DNA from: Enterobacter sp. RHBSTW-00994
Lineage (GTDB): Bacteria; Pseudomonadota; Gammaproteobacteria; Enterobacterales; Enterobacteriaceae
Length of the DNA: 64,000 nucleotides
Assembly (NCBI RefSeq): GCF_013782625.1
Contig: NZ_CP056199.1
Span: forward strand, 224,588-288,587
Direction of reading: 5' to 3'
Shown here: positions 57,692-64,000 of the stretch, in pieces
How positions within the stretch are numbered: the stretch's first letter is position 1
Layout of the letters: each line of letters starts with the position of its first letter
Notes under the pieces: model-generated
What the model was told of the DNA's origin: nothing
Database searches by the model: none
The model's input: only the letters and a program-made list of their open reading frames with translations
Translations under genes and position numbers: made by a program

Positions 57692-58939
57692 GTGAAAAAA
57701 GTATTTAAATTTTCGGTGGTTAGCATTGCTGTCTCTTTTTTTGCGGCGCATCAGGCATCTGCCGCCAATACCTGGACAGAAGCGCGTAGTGACGCAATGG
57801 GGGGCACAGGTGTTGCCGCAGGCAGCTACGGAAGCGGGGTGTTAATCAACCCTGCTTTGCTGGCTAAAGCAAAGCCTGACGATGGCATTACCGTTATTTT
57901 GCCGTCTATTGGCGCGCAAATTTCCGACAAAGACAACCTGCGGGATAAAATTGATGACGTCAGCGACGATATCAATCGCTACCGCAGCTCCCTGGATGAC
58001 ATTAACCTTTTCGATCTCTTCAACCCCACCAGCTCCGGCTACAAGCAGGTCTCTTCTGCGGCAGGCGATCTGGCCAGCCAGTTGGAATCTCTGAAAGGAA
58101 AAACCGCCAGCGGGAAAGCGGGGGGTGGCATTGCTGTCAGTATTCCGAATGACACGTTATCCGTCGCGTTTGTGGCAAAAGCGAATGCGCGTGCGCGCGT
58201 CAGTTCTTATATCGATCAGGGTGATATCGATATGCTGCGCGCGGTTGAAAAAACACCGGCAACAATCCTGGGCGTTGATCCGGATAATCTGAAATCTAAA
58301 GGCTTTGGTCGGGCGGCGATTGTTTCTGATTATGGCGTTGCACTGGCGCGACAGTTTGATATCAGTGGCGTACCGGTTTCGGTCGGGATCACTCCGAAGT
58401 TGCAGAAAACCTGGCTCTATAATTACACCGTGTCGATTTACAATTTTAACAGCGACGATATTAACAGCAGCCGCTATCGTAATGATGACACAGGATTTAA
58501 CGTCGATGCTGGCCTTGCCGCCGATTTTGGCGAGAACTGGACGGTCGGTCTGACCGGGCAAAACCTCTTCTCCCGCGATATCGACACCAAAGAGGTGGAT
58601 GGTGTACGCGATACCTACCAAATCAGCCCTGTCGTGACAGCTGGTGTGGCTTGGCATACCAGCCTGGTGACGCTGACTGCCGATGGTGATCTGACCGAAA
58701 CCAAAGGTTTTAAAAGTGAAGAGAATTCCCAGTACGTTGGCGTGGGCGCGGAAGTGACCCCGTTAAGCTGGCTGGCCGTTCGTGCCGGTTATCGTGCTGA
58801 TGTGAAGAATAACGACAGCAATGTCTTTACCGCAGGTGTCGGGTTTGCACCGTTTAACACGGTACATGTTGACCTGATGGGGCTCTATGGTGAGGACGAA
58901 ACCTGGGGTGCAGGTGCACAGTTGAGCGTGGCGTTCTAA
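57692..58939 (+). CDS. TraF-like (conjugal transfer protein TraF family) outer-membrane protein
   Basis: A 415-residue protein with a signal peptide (MKKVFKFSVVSIAVSFFAAH, cut near SAA) starting at GTG. The mature start ANTWTEARSDAMGGTGVAAG resembles FadL/PorV-type barrels (DAMGGTGVA ... INPALLAKAKPDDG). The rest alternates beta strands and ends in WGAGAQLSVAF with a terminal Phe, as outer-membrane barrels do. A charged helical insert lies at about 75-130. Database names of this family refer to plasmid TraF, but no conjugation genes are near, so the name is probably only a family label. The function is unknown. Confidence 0.75.
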   Translation: MKKVFKFSVVSIAVSFFAAHQASAANTWTEARSDAMGGTGVAAGSYGSGVLINPALLAKAKPDDGITVILPSIGAQISDKDNLRDKIDDVSDDINRYRSSLDDINLFDLFNPTSSGYKQVSSAAGDLASQLESLKGKTASGKAGGGIAVSIPNDTLSVAFVAKANARARVSSYIDQGDIDMLRAVEKTPATILGVDPDNLKSKGFGRAAIVSDYGVALARQFDISGVPVSVGITPKLQKTWLYNYTVSIYNFNSDDINSSRYRNDDTGFNVDAGLAADFGENWTVGLTGQNLFSRDIDTKEVDGVRDTYQISPVVTAGVAWHTSLVTLTADGDLTETKGFKSEENSQYVGVGAEVTPLSWLAVRAGYRADVKNNDSNVFTAGVGFAPFNTVHVDLMGLYGEDETWGAGAQLSVAF

Positions 58940-59021
58940 AGTGAAGCGGAGGCGCTGCGCCTCCGACTTTTCTTTGTGCTATAGTAGCGCCCCTTTTCCA
59001 CCAGATGCTTAAAACTTCGCC

Positions 59022-60017
59022 ATGTCGTCAGAATCACAGCCTGTTTTCCCTGCACACCGTTTCTCCATCGCACCTATGCTCGACTGGACGGACAGACACT
59101 GCCGCTATTTCTTGCGTCAGCTCTCTCGCCATACGCTGCTGTACACCGAAATGGTGACAACAGGTGCGATTATTCACGGCAAGGGAGACTATCTGGCATA
59201 CAGCGAGGAAGAACATCCGGTTGCGTTGCAGTTGGGCGGAAGCGATCCGGCCGCGCTTGCCCAGTGTGCGAAGCTGGCGGAAGAGCGCGGGTACGATGAG
59301 ATCAACCTGAATGTCGGTTGCCCTTCCGATCGTGTACAAAACGGCATGTTTGGCGCATGTCTGATGGGCAATGCTCAACTGGTTGCCGATTGCGTGAAGG
59401 CCATGCGCGATGTGGTGTCGATTCCGGTCACCGTAAAAACCCGTATTGGGATCGATGATCAGGACAGCTACGAATTTCTCTGCGATTTCATGACGACGGT
59501 TGCCGGTAAAGGTGAGTGCGAGATGTTCATCATCCATGCACGAAAAGCCTGGCTTTCAGGCCTGAGCCCGAAAGAGAACCGCGAAATCCCGCCACTGGAT
59601 TATCCGCGTGTCTATCAACTTAAGCGCGATTTCCCGCATCTGACGATGTCGATTAACGGTGGCATTAAATCGTTGGAGGAGGCCAAAACGCATCTTCAGC
59701 ATATGGATGGGGTGATGGTGGGACGCGAGGCGTACCAAAATCCAGGTATTCTGGCGACGGTTGATCGTGAAATTTTTGGTGTCGAAGGTGCGGATACCTA
59801 TCCGGTTGCTGTGGTGCGGGCGATGTACCCGTACATTGAGCGTGAGTTGAGTAATGGAACCTATCTTGGCCATATCACGCGTCACATGCTCGGCTTGTTC
59901 CAGGGGATTCCTGGTGCGCGTCAGTGGCGTCGCTACCTGAGTGAAAATGCACATAAAGCGGGTGCAGACATTAACGTGCTGGAGCACGCGCTGCGTCTGG
60001 TGGCAGATAAGCGATAA
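59022..60017 (+). CDS. dusA: tRNA-dihydrouridine(20/20a) synthase DusA
   Basis: DusA reduces uridine 20 and 20a in the tRNA D loop with FMN and NADPH. The 331 residues show the FMN barrel start [20 protein letters not shown], the catalytic Cys in [14 protein letters not shown], the RNA-binding segment [20 protein letters not shown], and FMN-phosphate-binding [11 protein letters not shown] and [12 protein letters not shown]. It stands before pspG as in E. coli. Confidence 0.96.
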   Translation: MSSESQPVFPAHRFSIAPMLDWTDRHCRYFLRQLSRHTLLYTEMVTTGAIIHGKGDYLAYSEEEHPVALQLGGSDPAALAQCAKLAEERGYDEINLNVGCPSDRVQNGMFGACLMGNAQLVADCVKAMRDVVSIPVTVKTRIGIDDQDSYEFLCDFMTTVAGKGECEMFIIHARKAWLSGLSPKENREIPPLDYPRVYQLKRDFPHLTMSINGGIKSLEEAKTHLQHMDGVMVGREAYQNPGILATVDREIFGVEGADTYPVAVVRAMYPYIERELSNGTYLGHITRHMLGLFQGIPGARQWRRYLSENAHKAGADINVLEHALRLVADKR

Positions 60018-60045
60018 ATTTCGCTAAAAGATGGTCAAATTCACC

Positions 60046-60076
60046 ACGCCCTGCAACCCTCTTGCAGGGCGTTTTG
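60046..60076 (+). terminator. dusA terminator
   Basis: ACGCCCTGCAA / TTGCAGGGCGT with a 5-base loop is followed by TTTTGCTTTT, 29 bases after dusA. Confidence 0.93.
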
Positions 60077-60098
60077 CTTTTAAATCAATGAATTAATT

Positions 60099-60115
60099 TT
60101 GGCACATTTCTTGTA
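60099..60115 (+). promoter_or_regulatory. Sigma54 promoter of pspG
   Basis: TTGGCAC-N5-TTGTA matches the sigma54 element TTGGCAC-N5-TTGCA except that the -12 GC is GT. It lies 65 bases before pspG and fits PspF-driven induction during membrane stress. Confidence 0.8.
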
Positions 60116-60179
60116 ATCCCCTTTGCATGCAAGCCGGTACGCGTAATGCCGCCGGACAAGATAATTTTTAGGGGGAATC

Positions 60180-60422
60180 ATGCTGGAACTTCTTTTTATC
60201 GTTGGATTTTTTGTCATGTTGCTGGTGACCGGTGTTTCACTGCTTGGCATTCTGGCGGCAATTGTTGTTGCGACTGCCGTGATGTTTATTGGTGGCTTGT
60301 TTGCGCTGATGATTAAGCTGCTGCCATGGCTGCTTCTGGCCGTTGTTGTGGTGTGGGTGATTCGGGCGATTAAAACACCAAAAGTTTCGCAGTATCAGCG
60401 CAATAACCGCTTTCGTTACTAA
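60180..60422 (+). CDS. pspG: Phage shock protein G
   Basis: PspG is an 80-residue inner-membrane effector of the phage shock response. It starts MLELLFIVGFFVMLLVTGVS and has two or three hydrophobic segments ahead of a basic C-terminus (IKTPKVSQYQRNNRFRY). The length matches E. coli and it is preceded by a sigma54 promoter and AGGGGG. Confidence 0.94.
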   Translation: MLELLFIVGFFVMLLVTGVSLLGILAAIVVATAVMFIGGLFALMIKLLPWLLLAVVVVWVIRAIKTPKVSQYQRNNRFRY

Positions 60423-60559
60423 GGTATTGAGGGGTTCGTCACATACCTGCAACTTTTCCTGCGGCATTGCTTAGAACGGAATAGGATTTACTTATCGAAT
60501 CTGTCACTATGACCGCCGTTAAAGAATTCATCGAGCTGTACCCTACATACAGCCGAACT

Positions 60560-60600
60560 AAAAAAAGAAAGGGCTTCCTACGGGAAGCCCAATTTCTTTT
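60560..60600. terminator. Bidirectional terminator between pspG and qor
   Basis: GGGCTTCC / GGAAGCCC with loop TACG is extended by AAAGAAA on one side and TTTCTTT on the other. It gives U-rich tails on both strands, 16 bases from the qor stop. The 140 bases between pspG and this hairpin hold no gene I can support. Confidence 0.88.
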
Positions 60601-60606
60601 TAGGGC

Positions 60607-61590
60607 TCAGGGAATTAACAGACTTGACCCCTGTGTTACCCGACTCTCCAGCACTTCATGCGCACGCCGCGCATCGCTGAGAGCGTATTTCTGCGCATCT
60701 GCCACATCCACTTTAATCACACCGCTGGCGATCAGCGAGAACAGCTCGTTGCTGGCCTCCTCCAGCTCTTCACGTGTGCTGATATAGCCTTGCAGTGAAG
60801 GGCGAGTCACATACAGAGACCCTTTCTGGTTTAGAATGCCCAGGTTCACGCCGGTTACGGCGCCCGATGCGTTACCAAAACTCACCATCAGGCCCCGACG
60901 TTGCAGGCAGTCCAGCGATGCTTCCCAGGTATCTTTACCAACGGAGTCATACACCACGCGTAATTTCTTGCCGCCAGTGATCTCTTTCACGCGCTCGACA
61001 ATGCTCTCCTCGCGATAGTTAATCACCTGCCATGCGCCTGCTTGCAGGGCGCGTTGTGCTTTTTGTGCATTCCCCACTGTACCAATCAGCTTTGCACCCA
61101 GCGCTTTCGCCCACTGACAGGCGATCAATCCCACGCCGCCTGCGGCCGCATGAAACAGGAACGGCTCGTCAGGTTTGATTTCATAGGTTTTGCGCAGCAG
61201 ATAATAAACCGTCAGCCCCTTCAGAAACGAAGCGGCTGCCTGCTCGAAGGAGATGGCGTTCGGTAAAATAGCGGCTTTATCTGCCGGAACGTTATGCACA
61301 GAGCTGTAAGCACCCAGCGATGATTGCGCATACACGACACGATCGCCTTCTTTAATATGCCTGACACCACTGCCCACCTTAATCACCACACCAGCGGCTT
61401 CGGTTCCCAGTCCGCTGGGCAGCGACGGAGGCGGGTACAGGCCGCCGCGAATGTAGGTATCAATGTAATTAATGCCGATAGCCTTGTTTTCAACCTGGAT
61501 TTCATTTTCGCCAGGTGTTGCGGGGGTAAACTCCACCGCATTGAGTACTTCAGGGCCGCCATGCTTGTGAAATTCAATACGCGTTGCCAT
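60607..61590 (-). CDS. qor: Quinone oxidoreductase Qor (NADPH-dependent)
   Basis: Qor is a zinc-free medium-chain dehydrogenase that reduces quinones with NADPH. The ATG at 61588-61590 follows GGAGGAAGC and gives 327 residues (MATRIEFHKHGGPEVLNAVE), the E. coli length; upstream in-frame codons are not supported. The nucleotide-binding turn HAAAGGVGLIACQWAKALGA and the segment GLGTEAAGVV are intact. It diverges from dnaB. Confidence 0.96.
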   Translation of the reverse strand: MATRIEFHKHGGPEVLNAVEFTPATPGENEIQVENKAIGINYIDTYIRGGLYPPPSLPSGLGTEAAGVVIKVGSGVRHIKEGDRVVYAQSSLGAYSSVHNVPADKAAILPNAISFEQAAASFLKGLTVYYLLRKTYEIKPDEPFLFHAAAGGVGLIACQWAKALGAKLIGTVGNAQKAQRALQAGAWQVINYREESIVERVKEITGGKKLRVVYDSVGKDTWEASLDCLQRRGLMVSFGNASGAVTGVNLGILNQKGSLYVTRPSLQGYISTREELEEASNELFSLIASGVIKVDVADAQKYALSDARRAHEVLESRVTQGSSLLIP

Positions 61591-61655
61591 GCTTCCTCCA
61601 TAAGAAAATGTGGTAATCTTTCGACCCACTCTTTATCTCGGTAACTCCATTCACT

Positions 61656-63068
61656 ATGGCAGGAAACAAACCCTTCAACAAACAGACTGAACCCCGTGAA
61701 CGCGATATTCAGGTTGCCGGGTTAAAAGTCCCGCCACACTCGATTGAAGCGGAACAGTCGGTGTTGGGCGGTTTAATGCTGGACAACGAACGCTGGGACG
61801 ATGTTGCCGAACGCGTCGTGTCCGACGACTTCTATACCCGTCCTCACCGCCATATCTTTACCGAAATGGCACGACTGCAAGAGTCGGGCAGCCCGATTGA
61901 CCTGATCACGCTCGCGGAGTCGCTGGAGCGTCAGGGGCAACTGGACAGCGTCGGTGGGTTTGCCTACCTGGCTGAATTGTCTAAAAACACGCCAAGTGCG
62001 GCGAACATTAGCGCTTATGCTGACATTGTTCGTGAACGTGCTGTTGTCCGTGAAATGATCGCCGTCGCGAATGAAATCGCTGAAGCGGGCTTTGATCCAC
62101 AGGGGCGTACCAGCGAAGATCTGCTCGATCTTGCCGAATCTCGTGTCTTTAAAATCGCCGAAAGCCGCGCCAATAAAGATGAAGGCCCAAGAAACATTGC
62201 CGAAGTGCTTGATTCGACTGTCGCACGCATTGAGCAGTTGTTCCAGCAGCCACATGATGGGGTCACGGGCGTCAACACGGGCTATGACGATCTCAATAAG
62301 AAAACCGCGGGCCTACAGCCGTCGGATTTGATTATTGTCGCGGCGCGTCCTTCGATGGGTAAAACGACATTTGCTATGAACCTCGTCGAAAATGCGGCGA
62401 TGTTGCAGGATAAACCAGTTCTTATCTTCAGCCTTGAGATGCCATCGGATCAGATTATGATGCGTTCTCTGGCCTCGCTGTCGCGCGTTGATCAGACCCG
62501 AATTCGTACTGGCCAGCTCGACGATGAGGACTGGGCGCGTATCTCCGGCACGATGGGGATTCTGCTGGAAAAGCGCAATATCTATATTGATGACTCCTCT
62601 GGCCTGACGCCGACGGAAGTCCGCTCCCGCGCACGTCGTATCGCCCGCGAACATGGCGGTATCGGCCTCATCATGATCGACTACCTGCAACTGATGCGTG
62701 TGCCATCGCTGTCGGATAACCGTACGCTGGAAATCGCAGAGATCTCCCGTTCACTCAAGGCATTAGCCAAAGAGTTGCAGGTTCCTGTTGTTGCCTTGTC
62801 ACAGTTGAACCGCTCCCTGGAACAACGTGCGGATAAACGCCCGGTAAACTCCGACCTGCGTGAATCGGGCTCCATCGAGCAGGATGCCGACTTAATCATG
62901 TTTATCTATCGTGATGAGGTTTATCACGAGAACAGCGACCTGAAAGGGATCGCCGAAATCATTATTGGTAAGCAGCGTAACGGCCCTATCGGTACGGTAC
63001 GTCTGACCTTTAACGGACAATGGTCGCGTTTCGATAATTACGCTGGCCCTCAGTATGATGACGAATAA
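61656..63068 (+). CDS. dnaB: Replicative DNA helicase DnaB
   Basis: DnaB is the hexameric 5'-3' helicase at the replication fork and recruits DnaG primase. The 470 residues consist of an N-terminal helical domain (about 25-130), a linker (about 150-185), and a RecA-like ATPase domain with Walker A AARPSMGKTTFAM (229-241), Walker B LIMIDYLQLM and the DnaB signature DLRESGSIEQDAD with the arginine finger region. The length is one residue less than in E. coli. Confidence 0.98.
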   Translation: MAGNKPFNKQTEPRERDIQVAGLKVPPHSIEAEQSVLGGLMLDNERWDDVAERVVSDDFYTRPHRHIFTEMARLQESGSPIDLITLAESLERQGQLDSVGGFAYLAELSKNTPSAANISAYADIVRERAVVREMIAVANEIAEAGFDPQGRTSEDLLDLAESRVFKIAESRANKDEGPRNIAEVLDSTVARIEQLFQQPHDGVTGVNTGYDDLNKKTAGLQPSDLIIVAARPSMGKTTFAMNLVENAAMLQDKPVLIFSLEMPSDQIMMRSLASLSRVDQTRIRTGQLDDEDWARISGTMGILLEKRNIYIDDSSGLTPTEVRSRARRIAREHGGIGLIMIDYLQLMRVPSLSDNRTLEIAEISRSLKALAKELQVPVVALSQLNRSLEQRADKRPVNSDLRESGSIEQDADLIMFIYRDEVYHENSDLKGIAEIIIGKQRNGPIGTVRLTFNGQWSRFDNYAGPQYDDE

Positions 63069-63213
63069 ATCTCCGTCATCCTTCACGCCGCAGGTACGTT
63101 GACAACGCCCGATCATCCCAGACACTTAGCTTTCTAAGCTCCGGGAGATTCACGGGCTTGTCGCTTTCCTGCAACGCGAATGATTCTGGAGATTCTTTTA
63201 TTAAGGATTTCAA

Positions 63214-64000
63214 ATGCAAGCGGCAACAGTAGTCATTAACCGCCGCGCTCTGCGACACAACCTGCAACGCCTTCGTGAACTGGCTCCTGCCAGCAAGCTC
63301 GTTGCAGTCGTGAAAGCGAACGCTTACGGACACGGTCTTCTTGAGACCGCGCGAACGCTCCCCGATGCCGATGCTTTTGGTGTCGCCCGTCTCGAAGAGG
63401 CCCTCCGACTGCGCGCGGGAGGGATCACACAACCCGTCCTGTTGCTCGAAGGGTTTTTTGAAGCGGCAGATCTGCCGACCATTGCCGACCAGCATCTGCA
63501 TACGGCGGTACATAACGAAGAGCAACTTTCTGCACTCGAAACCGCAGAGCTGAGTGAGCCTGTCACCGTCTGGATGAAGCTTGATACCGGTATGCATCGT
63601 CTGGGTGTGCGCCCGGAAAATGCAGAGGCGTTTTACCAGCGTCTTTGTCAGTGCAAAAACGTACGCCAGCCGGTGAATATTGTGAGCCACTTTGCCCGTG
63701 CTGATGAACCGGAATGCGGTGCGACGGAGCAACAGCTCGATATTTTCAATACCTTCTGTGAAGGCAAGCCGGGAATGCGCTCTATTGCGGCGTCCGGTGG
63801 CATTTTGCTGTGGCCGCAGTCTCACTTCGACTGGGCGCGTCCGGGGATTATTCTCTATGGTGTTTCACCGCTGGAGAACAAGCCCTGGGGGCCTGATTTT
63901 GGCTTCCAGCCTGTGATGTCGCTGGTGTCTAACCTGATTGCCGTACGCGATCACATGGCGGGTGAGCCGGTGGGTTACGGTGGAACCTGGGTCAGTGAGC
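63214..64000 (+). CDS. alr: Alanine racemase, biosynthetic (3' end cut by window edge)
   Basis: Alr makes D-alanine for peptidoglycan using pyridoxal phosphate. From the ATG at 63214 the open frame runs 262 codons to the window end. It starts [20 protein letters not shown], has the cofactor lysine Lys34 in [10 protein letters not shown], and the catalytic tyrosine at 255 in [10 protein letters not shown], followed by the window edge. The usual length is about 359. It lies 145 bases after dnaB, as in E. coli. Confidence 0.96.
   Translation, partial: MQAATVVINRRALRHNLQRLRELAPASKLVAVVKANAYGHGLLETARTLPDADAFGVARLEEALRLRAGGITQPVLLLEGFFEAADLPTIADQHLHTAVHNEEQLSALETAELSEPVTVWMKLDTGMHRLGVRPENAEAFYQRLCQCKNVRQPVNIVSHFARADEPECGATEQQLDIFNTFCEGKPGMRSIAASGGILLWPQSHFDWARPGIILYGVSPLENKPWGPDFGFQPVMSLVSNLIAVRDHMAGEPVGYGGTWVSE

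Noticed and set aside
57692..58939. Evidence for a conjugative element because of the TraF-like product
   Set aside because: No relaxase, coupling protein, pilus or integrase gene lies nearby, flanks are conserved core genes, and there are no attachment-site repeats.
60509..60787. A 92-codon plus-strand frame starting MTAVKEFIELY after pspG
   Set aside because: It runs through a strong bidirectional terminator and then antisense into qor, so a full-length protein is unlikely; only the first part is kept as an unexplained stretch.

Overview
The window is a chromosomal segment of a member of the Enterobacteriaceae. Almost every gene has a close, same-length counterpart in the 90-92 minute region of Escherichia coli K-12, in the same order. 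Accessory differences and the 16S rRNA suggest an Enterobacter, Lelliottia or Leclercia-like organism rather than Escherichia, but I cannot fix the genus by eye. I see no insertion sequence, prophage, integrase or CRISPR array. This is core genome with a few small accessory swaps.

Layout. 1-4200: thiamine genes thiG (cut by the window edge), thiS, thiF, thiE and thiC on the minus strand behind a TPP riboswitch. 4231-9236: rsd (minus), then nudC, hemE, nfi, yjaG, hupA, yjaH (plus). 9276-12300: purHD (minus) with a PurR box. 12414-17821: a complete rRNA operon at the rrnE position (P1/P2, boxA, 16S, tRNA-Glu, 23S, 5S, terminator). 17918-28681: metA with four MetJ boxes, the glyoxylate operon aceBAK, its repressor iclR, and metH. 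28741-34411: yjbB, a chimeric toxin-antitoxin remnant, rluF, yjbD, a PanS-type transporter and lysC. 34716-40505: pgi and the yjbEFGH exopolysaccharide operon. 40578-49379: a hexapeptide acyltransferase, psiE, and the divergent maltose operons malEFG and malK-lamB-malM. 49496-58939: ubiCA, plsB, dgkA, lexA-dinF, yjbJ, zur, a cupin gene and a TraF-like membrane protein. 59022-64000: dusA, pspG, qor, dnaB and the first two thirds of alr.

Compared with E. coli K-12 from memory, zraPSR, yjaAB, arpA, pepE, xylE, yjbI and yjbLM are not at their usual places. In their stead are direct junctions or single genes: the chimeric toxin-antitoxin ORF, the panS-like gene, the acyltransferase, the cupin and the TraF-like gene.

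The most unusual feature is at 30369-30656. One open frame joins the first ~27 residues of a RelE/HigB-type toxin to the DNA-binding C-terminal half of its cognate antitoxin, behind an intact palindromic operator. This looks like a self-disarmed toxin-antitoxin operon that may still make a repressor. Other points worth checking are a lysC leader too short to hold the usual lysine riboswitch, a hairpin that buries the yjbD ribosome-binding site, and a local family of CCCTCTCC/GGAGAGGG repeats.
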